A DNA stretch of 26,265 nucleotides from Candidatus Thorarchaeota archaeon. Its GTDB lineage: Archaea; Asgardarchaeota; Thorarchaeia; Thorarchaeales; Thorarchaeaceae. Every line of letters begins with the position of its first letter. Within the stretch, counting starts at the first letter, position 1. Of this stretch, positions 16,262 to 23,101 are shown one piece after another. Below the pieces are notes generated by a model that was given only the letters and a program-made list of their open reading frames with translations, ran no database searches and was not told the origin of the DNA. The translations under genes and the position numbers were made by a program. The stretch spans positions 1 to 26,265 of the forward strand of contig JAEOST010000196.1 in the NCBI GenBank assembly GCA_016840245.1. The letters run 5' to 3'.

Positions 16262-16498
16262 ATGATCAAGAATAGGCTCAAGGAGATTCGACAGCAGAGG
16301 ATGAATGAGTCAGCTCGGCCAGAGCAATGGACACAGGAGGCCCTTGCTAAGAAATTGGGTGTGACACGTCAAACACTCATATCTATGGAAAAAGGTACAT
16401 ACAATCCTTCCTTAGAGCTTGCATTCAAGATTGCACACACCTTTGGTCTGAAGATTGAAGATATATTTCACTACGAAGGTGGAAAAAATGAGGGATAA
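16262..16498 (+). CDS. XRE/Cro-type helix-turn-helix regulator
   Basis: This 78-residue regulator consists almost only of an HTH_3 DNA-binding domain. The N-terminus NRLKEIRQQR is the first helix, and the helix-turn-helix is WTQEALAKKLGVTRQTLISMEKG (residues about 23-45, recognition helix TRQTLISMEK), followed by the typical NPSLELAFKIAHTFGLKIEDIF. It probably binds as a dimer to the palindrome 16217-16232 just upstream of its own start. Its last codons overlap the next gene, which encodes a four-helix membrane protein. This regulator plus DUF2178-like membrane protein pairing recurs in archaea and may sense a membrane-related signal, which is an inference. Confidence 0.9.
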   Translation: MIKNRLKEIRQQRMNESARPEQWTQEALAKKLGVTRQTLISMEKGTYNPSLELAFKIAHTFGLKIEDIFHYEGGKNEG

Positions 16499-16865
16499 AA
16501 TCATCACGGGTCTTGTATTTGTAGCTGCGTTCATTATGGTGCTTATCGTGCTCTGGGTGGGGTTTCCAGACTTCTCTGAGAGCCAACACTTTGCTGGTAT
16601 ATCTGGCGCTCTTGGAGGTCTGATAGGAGGCATTCTAGGAGTCACGTATTTACGTAGGCTCCATGATGAGCGGTTCACTCAAATCGAGAATCGTTCTGCG
16701 AAGAATGCATTCATATTTCTCTTGATTGTTCTGCCAATTGGTGCGGCATCTATTGGAACTGTACAACCAATATCAGTGGAGATGGCTGTAGGTATTGTTT
16801 TGATTATCTGGGCAGTTGCTCTGGCAATCTTCTACATTTCATTGGTCTACCATTATAAGAAATAG
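16488..16865 (+). CDS. Four-helix membrane protein, DUF2178-like, paired with XRE regulator
   Basis: From ATG 16488 this is a 125-residue integral membrane protein with hydrophobic segments at about 5-25, 35-55, 74-92 and 97-118, and a basic end (YHYKK). Its pattern and its position behind a small XRE regulator suggest the DUF2178 family, whose function is unknown. The start overlaps the regulator stop by 11 bases and has a GGTGG site upstream, so translation is coupled; an in-frame earlier ATG at 16455 would lie deep inside the regulator gene and is less likely. The loop between helices 2 and 3 is charged (RRLHDERFTQIENRSAKN). Confidence 0.75.
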   Translation: MRDKIITGLVFVAAFIMVLIVLWVGFPDFSESQHFAGISGALGGLIGGILGVTYLRRLHDERFTQIENRSAKNAFIFLLIVLPIGAASIGTVQPISVEMAVGIVLIIWAVALAIFYISLVYHYKK

Positions 16866-16923
16866 AAACTACCGTTTGAAAATAAATCCAATATGGAAAC
16901 AACATGGTTTGTAGTTGTTGATG

Positions 16924-16943
16924 AAAAGGAGATGGTAGCGGGT
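16924..16943 (+). repeat. Partial copy of the 5' border of the structured element at 17327
   Basis: Twenty bases here match 17315-17334 at 17 positions, including 11 identical bases in a row (TGGTAGCGGGT). The copy stops there and, three bases on, runs into the fragment of the small membrane gene at 16947. Confidence 0.55.
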
Positions 16944-16946
16944 GGG

Positions 16947-17000
16947 CTGAGAATCCATATCGCATAAATAACTGTCAGGATTGCGGTTTCGACTATTATT
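16947..17000 (-). pseudogene. Decayed duplicate of the 5' end of the small membrane gene
   Basis: These 54 bases match 16066-16119 at 48 positions, covering the first 17 codons of the gene at 15861-16118. Within the codons there are four differences, all silent third-base changes; the start codon ATG has become ATA, and one base before it differs. After codon 17 the similarity ends abruptly. It appears to be what is left of a second copy that was once kept under protein-level selection and was then cut short. No product is expected. Confidence 0.7.
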
Positions 17001-17043
17001 GACTCTAGGTCCACCTGCCCCCTTTTGAACCCCTCCCTACTCT

Positions 17044-17304
17044 TTGCTTGTCAATGATAGCTACACCAGCTTCCAACGATATTATACGAAATCTAAGAGA
17101 GTTTCAGTTGTTAGTAGTTTGACTACAAATAGCAATGAGAACACAATACGTCTGCTTCTAATTGCACCACCCAATCATCCGGAAAAGATGAATGAAGCAA
17201 TCAAGATTGTGACAAAGAATATTACTAGATCAAAGAGGATTCGGTTCCAGATTGAGAGAGATGGACTTACTGTTGATAGTGTTTGGGAGAATTATGGGAT
17301 ATAG
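17044..17304 (+). CDS. Possible small protein, unknown (86 residues)
   Basis: This open frame starts at TTG 17044 and has no recognised family. The C-terminal half looks protein-like (HPEKMNEAIKIVTKNI ... RFQIERDGLTVDSVWENYGI), with a helix followed by strands, while the first 30 residues are Ser/Thr-rich and less convincing. There is no clear ribosome site, and the frame lies between a gene remnant and a structured element, so it may itself be a leftover of a longer gene. I keep it as tentative. Confidence 0.35.
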   Translation: MLVNDSYTSFQRYYTKSKRVSVVSSLTTNSNENTIRLLLIAPPNHPEKMNEAIKIVTKNITRSKRIRFQIERDGLTVDSVWENYGI

Positions 17305-17326
17305 AAGTAATAACAAAAGAAAGTGG

Positions 17327-17497
17327 TAGCGGGTAGTGGATTTTTTGGCGAGAAACTGGAAATCAGTTCCCCAGAACCACTGATCTCGGGGTGACCCCGT
17401 GCGGAACTCTGTTGTTTCCACAACTTATGAGCCCCGCGGGATAGGCCTTTGAAGCAGGGCGGAACGAATCCACCACTGAGGCTTCCCCAACCCGCTA
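17327..17497 (+). ncRNA. Candidate structured RNA of unknown class
   Basis: A GC-rich island in AT-rich surroundings is closed by two long-range helices: TAGCGGGT (17327-17334) pairs perfectly with ACCCGCTA (17490-17497), and GTGGATT (17336-17342) pairs with AATCCAC (17467-17473). Inside are local hairpins, among them AACTG/CAGTT near 17354-17368, GGGG-TGA-CCCC near 17388-17398 and GTTGT/ACAAC near 17411-17424. No protein frame explains it. I could not find the conserved cores of RNase P RNA, SRP RNA, 5S rRNA or a tRNA. CTCC/GGAG followed by TTTT (about 17515-17528) could be the transcript end, which favours the plus strand. A non-autonomous mobile element with terminal inverted repeats is the main alternative. 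Confidence 0.5.
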
Positions 17498-17618
17498 GTG
17501 CTAAGAAAACTCAATCTCCCGGAGTTTTAAAGTTATTCGTAAGACGAGCTTGCCCGAACTAAAATCTACGAAGTACTAATATCTCGCCTTGGAGTTACTC
17601 TATTAGGACTGGAGTTTC

Positions 17619-17783
17619 ATGATTGGTCAGGCACTGGATACTTGGAAATCTGAATCCCTTGACTGGTTAGGTGCAATGTTTACTTCCCTTGTAGTTGTAT
17701 TTAGTCTAATTGAAGTAACTTGGGGAATATACACTGTAGGTTTCATACGACCAGAATACGCAGTGGTTGTTACGAGTCTGTAA
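17619..17783 (+). CDS. Small single-span membrane protein candidate (54 residues)
   Basis: The ATG at 17619, with GGAG four bases upstream (17611-17614), opens a 54-codon frame ending at TAA 17781-17783. Residues about 16-38 (LGAMFTSLVVVFSLIEVTWG) form one likely membrane helix, preceded by a short amphipathic start with two Trp. I do not recognise the family. Its end overlaps the start of the zinc-ribbon frame at 17767 by 17 bases in another frame, so the two could be a translationally coupled pair, or one gene broken by a frameshift. Confidence 0.45.
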   Translation: MIGQALDTWKSESLDWLGAMFTSLVVVFSLIEVTWGIYTVGFIRPEYAVVVTSL

Positions 17784-18066
17784 TCACTACCGATTTGCTG
17801 CAGAGATTCAGGCCACTGGAACAGATACAGGAGCTGTGCTTACACTGGGCATCTACTCAGAGGATGAGGCGATTCTGAGTGGGTTCTTCGCAGACATAAT
17901 GCCTACAATAAGGGAACATCTAGATGTGTTTGAAGAACAATTATGCCAAATCGCTACATGTCCAAAGTGCGGTGCCAACATTGATTCGCTATCTGTCCGC
18001 GAGGACCGTGTGTATTTGTGTAATTATTGTGGAACTGTGTCTAAGGTTGCACCTTGGTTAGCTTGA
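17767..18066 (+). CDS. Zinc-ribbon protein of unknown function (99 residues)
   Basis: This soluble protein has a C-terminal zinc ribbon: CPKC (about 71-74) and CNYC (about 89-92), an arrangement common in archaeal regulatory and RNA-associated proteins. The preceding part (about 15-65) is acidic and probably folds as a small alpha/beta domain. The first usable start is TTG at 17767, overlapping the 54-residue membrane frame; no ATG occurs in the first 40 codons. That weak start and the overlap raise the possibility that both frames are one protein separated by a frameshift, a membrane helix followed by a cytoplasmic zinc-ribbon part. The family is not recognised. Confidence 0.5.
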   Translation: MLRVCNHYRFAAEIQATGTDTGAVLTLGIYSEDEAILSGFFADIMPTIREHLDVFEEQLCQIATCPKCGANIDSLSVREDRVYLCNYCGTVSKVAPWLA

Positions 18067-18224
18067 ACAAGATATTGTCATTGTGATTTTGTTTTTTCGA
18101 ATATAGATGAATGAATCGGCGTTCCTGCACACTACCCGAGGAATAATCGGTGTAGACAGAGCTGATTGTAACTGAATGTGTCAATACGAATCAAGGTACT
18201 TAATTAGATGTACTAGTATCATCG

Positions 18225-19808
18225 ATGATGTGCAATAGATTTGCACAATGTGTTAGGAGTGAGATAGGATTGGTATATCGTAGTAAGAGTAGTGTAGTTT
18301 TTCTGGCATCTGTCGTAATTCTACTTTTAGGCACCTCTGTTAGTGCTGCCTATATTCCACCCCGCCCGATGCCACAAATCCCTCCAACTGTAGGCTGGGA
18401 GAGCGCAACTTCACTAAAACCGAATGCAGTTACATTCACTGCTGGTGTAATTTGGCATTACAATCCGGCTTACATGCGGATAATCAAAGTGTTAGTTTAC
18501 GATAGTGACAATACCAAAGTATTAGAAAAACAAATGTATTATGATTTTGGTCCCAACAACTATTTTTACACATGGTGGAACCTTGATCCAGCTGAAACAT
18601 ACCACTGGAAAGTGAAAGCTTCCGAGTACTACTGGGATCCATTCTTTCAAGATTACATCAAGGTAAGTGCTTCTACTGGAAGTCACGATATAGAAAGTTG
18701 CAAACCTGAAGTATCTGTTACTGTAGAGGATAAACTTGAGATACAAGCTACCTGTCTGTGGACTGTGAACTGGGGTCGTGAAGGCCAAGGTAGTGATTGG
18801 TATGCTGAAATCCAGTACAGGTATAGTGACAGTACTGCAGAATATGATGAAAGCATAACAGACAATTTGTTCCCCGGTAGTTCTGGTTCTACATTACTAA
18901 CCAACTTGGTAATGGATACTTCGTATGATTGTAGAGTAAAGGTATGTCATACAGTACATTGTTGGGATTACAATTACAACGAATGGGATGTCCCTATTGA
19001 AGGGGAATGGAGTGACTGGATAACTTTTACATCAGGGTCTTGGAATCCTGTTAGCAAGTATGCTGTTGTTCTTGATTTGACTAATAATATTCAGGATAAT
19101 GCACAAGTTGCCCATTTTGATGCATTTGACAATATGAAAGGAGTATTACCGGATGCTGGATTTCACCCCGATAAGATACATGCAAAACAACTAGACCCAG
19201 ACTCGACTGCCGATGACTTTGTTGGGAATCTGACGTATTGGAACGATATCAGTACAACAAGCGACTTCGTCTTCATCTACATCGTTGGTCATGGGAATGG
19301 TTGGCCTGAGTGGCCCACTCCACACCTGTGTATTAGTAAATCAGATACTCCACATGACTACAATACTGTAGATGTTGCAACTTTCGCCTCAGCCTTGAGC
19401 TCAATTCCATGCGGTAAGATGGTGCTAGTTATTGAATCATGTCATTCGGGTGATTTATTCCCTGAGATAAGTGCAGATAATCGGGTGGTAGTAACTGCAA
19501 CGGATAGAGAACACGATGCTCCAATTGTTTCAGATGTGTGCATCTTCTCTGATACTTTAGTGAATTGGCTTGGCTATGGATACGACTTTCTCAAAGCATT
19601 TAACCAAGCATGTCAGGTATGTTGGAACTATGAAAACAATCCCTTCCAGAATCCACGATTGGATGATATACAGAACACCGTATCAGAATGGTATGGGACC
19701 GTAGGATGGAAAAGTCTTGACCCGGACTATCACCCAGTAGATCCAAGAATTGGAAGTGATGGATTACTAGCCAAAGCACTAACCCTTGATATTCAGATTC
19801 AGACATAA
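18225..19808 (+). CDS. Secreted caspase-fold (clan CD) cysteine protease candidate
   Basis: This 527-residue exported protein has a signal peptide, with a hydrophobic core at about 24-39 and likely cleavage after SVSA at about 41. Residues about 50-160 and 165-275 are Trp/Tyr-rich beta segments that look like two fibronectin-III-like domains. The last 250 residues contain the clan CD hallmarks: a catalytic His in YIVGHGNG (His356) and a catalytic Cys in VIESCHSGD (Cys406), 50 residues apart, each after a hydrophobic strand, as in legumain (C13), caspase and metacaspase relatives. Many Cys residues may form disulfides outside the cell. No C-terminal anchor is seen. It stands alone, followed by a strong terminator-like hairpin. 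Protease activity and substrate are inferred; no adjacent partner explains its role. Confidence 0.75.
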   Translation: MMCNRFAQCVRSEIGLVYRSKSSVVFLASVVILLLGTSVSAAYIPPRPMPQIPPTVGWESATSLKPNAVTFTAGVIWHYNPAYMRIIKVLVYDSDNTKVLEKQMYYDFGPNNYFYTWWNLDPAETYHWKVKASEYYWDPFFQDYIKVSASTGSHDIESCKPEVSVTVEDKLEIQATCLWTVNWGREGQGSDWYAEIQYRYSDSTAEYDESITDNLFPGSSGSTLLTNLVMDTSYDCRVKVCHTVHCWDYNYNEWDVPIEGEWSDWITFTSGSWNPVSKYAVVLDLTNNIQDNAQVAHFDAFDNMKGVLPDAGFHPDKIHAKQLDPDSTADDFVGNLTYWNDISTTSDFVFIYIVGHGNGWPEWPTPHLCISKSDTPHDYNTVDVATFASALSSIPCGKMVLVIESCHSGDLFPEISADNRVVVTATDREHDAPIVSDVCIFSDTLVNWLGYGYDFLKAFNQACQVCWNYENNPFQNPRLDDIQNTVSEWYGTVGWKSLDPDYHPVDPRIGSDGLLAKALTLDIQIQT

Positions 19809-19845
19809 GAACAGTCACTCTTCAGAACTATCCAAAAAGCGAGTC

Positions 19846-19887
19846 AGAGGGAGAGAAAACCCATATCTTGACATCTCCCTCTGTTTT
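19846..19887 (+). terminator. Hairpin plus T-run after the caspase-fold gene
   Basis: AGAGGGAGA (19846-19854) pairs perfectly with TCTCCCTCT (19874-19882), followed by G and five T (19884-19888). It lies 38 bases after the stop codon and probably ends that transcript. Confidence 0.6.
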
Positions 19888-20014
19888 TCGGTATGAGTAT
19901 GATAGTTAATCTAACAGCAAATAATGATTCGTACCAAGATTGCCATATAACCCTAGGATTCATCCAACTATACCACTACCCGCTACCAATTCCTTTTCGA
20001 ACCCAATTCTATCA

Positions 20015-20335
20015 TTACTCAACCAGTTTTTCTAGTCGAAAGATGACAGGTCGAACTCCATCTCCGCATGCAACGTAGGTCACATTCTTCTCTGGCCAGT
20101 CCATATCATCAATCAAGTCAAATTTAGTGAGTCGAACAGTGAGATCACGCCAAGCCCAACCACAAAAGCCCTCTGGCATCTTGAAGCTGTTCTCAGCAAT
20201 GAATTCTTGGCCCTCGTCAAGGAATTGACAGGTCGGGATAGGTCTGCCAGATGATTTCTGTATCATTTCCTGTCCAAATACTTCCTCAGGACTGTATTTT
20301 CGAACTACAGTTATCTTTAGTCTTGGTAATTTCAA
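20015..20335 (-). CDS. TIGR04076 family protein
   Basis: This is a 106-residue soluble protein of the TIGR04076 family, found in anaerobic bacteria and archaea, function unknown. Family features are visible: an N-terminal LKITVVRKYSPEEVFG strand, the short CQFLDEGQEFI segment, the PEGFCGWAWRDL motif (about 54-65) and the C-terminal ACGDGVRPVIFRLEKL. Three Cys residues (36, 58 and 90) match positions that recur in the family and might bind a metal or sulfur species, but that is a guess. The start is ATG 20335. It lies alone between two plus-strand genes for exported proteins. Confidence 0.85.
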   Translation of the reverse strand: MKLPRLKITVVRKYSPEEVFGQEMIQKSSGRPIPTCQFLDEGQEFIAENSFKMPEGFCGWAWRDLTVRLTKFDLIDDMDWPEKNVTYVACGDGVRPVIFRLEKLVE

Positions 20336-20499
20336 GGTGAAACCTCACAGCTGGATGGTTGTACTGAGTTTCTAAAGTGAGTTAGTATCGAAGCATTGGA
20401 ATCTTCTATCTGGCACTTCTCCTTCTTGGCTAATTCTGTCTACATCTTTATTCGATAAACGTGATTTTTATGTGAAGAGTATCTAAATTCGAATTGGAA

Positions 20500-21498
20500 A
20501 TGATGTCGATATTGGATAGAAAGGGTAGTGGGTCTGTCATCATGCTAGTCACGCTACTTACTGCTTCAGTATCACTTCCCGCTCTATCCTATGGTTCTTC
20601 TGTTGATACTCCAAACATCCGACCTGAGTTGTGCCAATCGATACCTGATGAGGTTCCATTCCTTGATTACTATCTCAGAAATTACTCGATTTATACCGTT
20701 AGAGATCATCAAATCACGCTAAAAATAGTTGTAGATGACTCTGATGGGGTCGATTCAGTAATGATGATGCATAGAAATAGCAGTGAGTATCCTTGGACCA
20801 ATGTGTCCATGGTAGAGAACCCTGCAATTGAAGGAGAGTATTCAACAGACTTTGCTTTTGAGTTAACTGGACTTAATCTATCCGCTGTTATCCTTCCCCC
20901 CAGGGGAAAATACAAGGACCGACATGAGGTCATGTATTTTGCCATTGATTCACTTGGTAATGAAGCAGCGACTGAAGTTCTTACTTATGAAATTATATGG
21001 GCAGGTGCGGCCACTGCTGATTCAGATGTCGAATTGATGGATACTCCGGATATGGAGTATGGTGTAGGAACAACGGGTAATACCCTCACATGGAGAGCTA
21101 CATATGATCCTGATTCTTTGGGTATATACTCTCTCTACAGGGATGACTATCTCATTGAGTGTGCAACATGGAGTGACACAGAGATTGAAACAAACGTGGA
21201 TGGTCTAAGGGTTGGTTCATATGTATTCACAATGCATGCCGATTTCTCCCTTGGTGACGATACTGATAATGCAACAGTCAGTGTTATCGAATACACTACT
21301 AGTTCGTCTGATTCGTCCAGTTCATCCACTTCCTCTACTCCCTCAACTTCCTCAACTTCGACAGCTCCGATAACCACTGTGAATCAGGATGATATCGAAT
21401 ATATTGGGTCCATCGAACTGGGAGTCTTGATTGGTGTTATTATGGTCATAATCATGGTTATAATTCCAAGTTTGCTGTACAGAAAATCAGGAAAGTAA
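20500..21498 (+). CDS. Membrane-anchored surface protein with Ser/Thr stalk
   Basis: This protein of about 332 residues has an exported, anchored layout: an N-terminal signal sequence (hydrophobic core about 13-30), an extracellular beta-rich region of about 230 residues with two probable Ig/cadherin-like domains (IVVDDSDGVDSV near 70, then one around 185-265), a Ser/Thr-rich low-complexity stalk (nt 21297-21375), and one C-terminal membrane helix (nt 21417-21475) ending in a short positive tail (YRKSGK). The stalk is likely O-glycosylated. The start is ATG 20500 or 20503; a TTG at 20494 is also in frame. TTTTTATG about 35 bases upstream is the probable TATA box. Ligand and function are unknown. 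Confidence 0.75.
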   Translation: MMSILDRKGSGSVIMLVTLLTASVSLPALSYGSSVDTPNIRPELCQSIPDEVPFLDYYLRNYSIYTVRDHQITLKIVVDDSDGVDSVMMMHRNSSEYPWTNVSMVENPAIEGEYSTDFAFELTGLNLSAVILPPRGKYKDRHEVMYFAIDSLGNEAATEVLTYEIIWAGAATADSDVELMDTPDMEYGVGTTGNTLTWRATYDPDSLGIYSLYRDDYLIECATWSDTEIETNVDGLRVGSYVFTMHADFSLGDDTDNATVSVIEYTTSSSDSSSSSTSSTPSTSSTSTAPITTVNQDDIEYIGSIELGVLIGVIMVIIMVIIPSLLYRKSGK

Positions 21499-21544
21499 GT
21501 AATCACTGTTTGATGTTAGATACCGCAAATCCAGTCATTTGATA

Positions 21545-21991
21545 TTACGATGCAAGGATTCCATTAGGTGGAGCTAGTGCATGCTCGCTTAATACACCGT
21601 CCCAGTTTATGGTTGATGGATACTCAAAGGTACAGAGCCCTCTGCATCGACCAACCCACCTCCAGACAGGAACACCTTCGATTATCTGAAGCTTGTAGAG
21701 ATTGGCCTTTGTGGCACTGAACCTGATCTCAAGAACTGCGCCATCGGATAGTGAGCTAGCAATCTCATCGAGTTCTGCAACCTCGAGGATAGTACGGCCA
21801 TCCTCGGTATCTTGGCCGGTACGTGACAGATAGATTCGTTCTGTCGTGTTCCTCACCGGATTCTCTATCACGATCGCCACATGAGGACGTGCAATTGGGT
21901 CCCACCAACGTGGAATAGCAGGTCGTCTGATAAGGATATGATCGCTTACCATTTCCATTCCTGCTTGGGTTCCCGAGCGCATCACCATCAT
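21545..21991 (-). CDS. Unknown 148-residue protein
   Basis: I do not recognise this protein. It has no signal or membrane segment and looks like an alpha/beta or all-beta soluble protein with a Trp-rich spot (IPRWWDPIARP, 27-37) and a late VPVWRWVGRCRGLC region (about 107-120). The start could be ATG 21991 or the Met two codons later; another in-frame Met near residue 12 is possible. A TATA-like TTATATG, read on the minus strand around 22018-22026, fits a promoter close to the start. Codon use resembles neighbouring genes. It stands alone between the stalk protein and the DUF134 region. Confidence 0.6.
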   Translation of the reverse strand: MMVMRSGTQAGMEMVSDHILIRRPAIPRWWDPIARPHVAIVIENPVRNTTERIYLSRTGQDTEDGRTILEVAELDEIASSLSDGAVLEIRFSATKANLYKLQIIEGVPVWRWVGRCRGLCTFEYPSTINWDGVLSEHALAPPNGILAS

Positions 21992-22200
21992 CTCTCTGAG
22001 TATGTAGGTGCTAATTTCTACATATAAGCGGGTGTAGCACGGTCATCATGTTCCAGAAAGCGTTCTATGGCACTCTAGATACTGTTCTAAAACAGTTGGA
22101 CAATTCTATTTCGAAGTGACAAAAAATGACTCCAACCTGAGTAACAAGAGCTCTAATACTACTTAACAAATGGACGAACAGTAGGACGTTACTGTTTCTA

Positions 22201-22512
22201 CTAATCTGTATCCCCCTCGGGTAGGCCGATTATGATGGGACGTCCTTCAAACAGAGCTCGAACAATCTTCTCTCTGGCCGTCGAGAGTAGTCTCCATATT
22301 GTGCCCCTAGAGACACCCATTGTTGCACCTGCCTGTTCTTGATACATACCAGTGAGGTCCACTAGTCTGAGAACCTCGGCCTCAGCAAGGTTGATGAAGA
22401 TTGGAGTTCCGGATCCTGATGGTTCCGGATTCATCTTCTTAGCTACTGGATGCTTGCTGATTGTGGGCTGGATCGGAAATCGACCACGACGACCTCTTCT
22501 TCTACGATGCAT
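22201..22512 (-). CDS. DUF134 / UPF0251-type helix-turn-helix protein
   Basis: This 103-residue protein has a sigma-70 region 4-like helix-turn-helix: EAEVLRLVDLTGMYQEQAG followed by MGVSRGTIWRLLSTAREKI (about 45-82), the DUF134 pattern. The first 30 residues are very basic (RRRRGRRGR) and may contact DNA or RNA. DUF134 proteins are usually encoded beside NifX/NifB-type domain proteins, and one lies 590 bases away here. It is divergent from the DUF5320-like gene at 22636; the inverted repeat at 22596-22620 between them is a natural candidate for its binding site, which is an inference. The start is ATG 22512, the only sensible one. Confidence 0.85.
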   Translation of the reverse strand: MHRRRRGRRGRFPIQPTISKHPVAKKMNPEPSGSGTPIFINLAEAEVLRLVDLTGMYQEQAGATMGVSRGTIWRLLSTAREKIVRALFEGRPIIIGLPEGDTD

Positions 22513-22595
22513 TGCAGGTCCATTACAAATAGTAACCGCTTCTATAAGATTCTATCTTTTGACGAGGGATGCGTCGACAAATTTATATCTGTACA

Positions 22596-22620
22596 TATGC
22601 ACATATATAATACGTGCATA
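22596..22620 (+). promoter_or_regulatory. TATA box inside a perfect inverted repeat, before the DUF5320-like gene
   Basis: TATGCAC (22596-22602) and GTGCATA (22614-22620) are perfect inverted copies 11 bases apart, and the spacer is ATATATAATAC, a good archaeal TATA box. With normal spacing transcription would begin near 22632 to 22636, at the ATG of the next gene. A dimeric repressor bound here would cover the TATA box. Confidence 0.65.
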
Positions 22621-22635
22621 CGCATAAGTAAACGG

Positions 22636-22953
22636 ATGAGAACAACTATGTCTTACGGACGTGGAAGAGGCGGCCGTGGTCGCGGTCGTGGTAATCAGTG
22701 GCCAGGAAATGGACCGTTCAGACACCTGCCTCCATGGGAACGACCAGGTTGGATTTATGGACCTGGAAGCTGCTGGACCCTGGGTTATAGAACTGGGACC
22801 GGTATACCAGTAGCCCCGGGTGAGTTTGCAGATCAACCAGACGAGGTAAGAGTTCTACAGCAGCGAAGACTCGCCCTTGAGAATCAGATAAAATCAATTC
22901 AAGAGGCATTACAGAATATAGAAGCCCGACTGCAAGAACTGGAAAGCCAATAA
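22636..22953 (+). CDS. Gly/Arg-rich coiled-coil protein, DUF5320-like
   Basis: This is a small protein of 105 residues (ATG 22636; ATG 22648 would remove four). The first third is Gly/Arg-rich (GRGRGGRGRGRGN), then come Trp/Pro/Gly motifs (PPWERPGWIYGPGS) and a C-terminal coiled coil of about 35 residues (QQRRLALENQIKSIQEALQNIEARLQELE). This plan matches DUF5320-type proteins that accompany DUF134 and NifX/NifB-domain genes in anaerobes. No metal-binding Cys cluster is seen, only one Cys. The transcript is probably leaderless, given the TATA box at 22603-22612. The role is unknown; association with iron-sulfur or cofactor carriers is inferred from context. Confidence 0.75.
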   Translation: MRTTMSYGRGRGGRGRGRGNQWPGNGPFRHLPPWERPGWIYGPGSCWTLGYRTGTGIPVAPGEFADQPDEVRVLQQRRLALENQIKSIQEALQNIEARLQELESQ

Positions 22954-23101
22954 CCAAGCCATACCACCCAAGCTGGTTACGTAGATATCAACTTGGTTCC
23001 ATATATCCATGAGAAGTGTTGTTAGATGATGGTCGGGAGCTTACTCTGAAATTGTTGTTGCAACCACCATTGATTCAGTGGTCATGGGATTGAAGGGAAT
23101 C

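Noticed and set aside
17327..17497. Reading the element as an intron-containing tRNA because AGCGGGT/ACCCGCT gives seven acceptor pairs
   Set aside because: The 17 bases before the 3' strand do not form a T-arm with a TTCNANN loop, and no D-arm or anticodon arm fits.
19893..20078. 61-codon plus-strand frame after the caspase-fold gene
   Set aside because: No family likeness or ribosome site; its end overlaps the well-supported TIGR04076 gene on the other strand.
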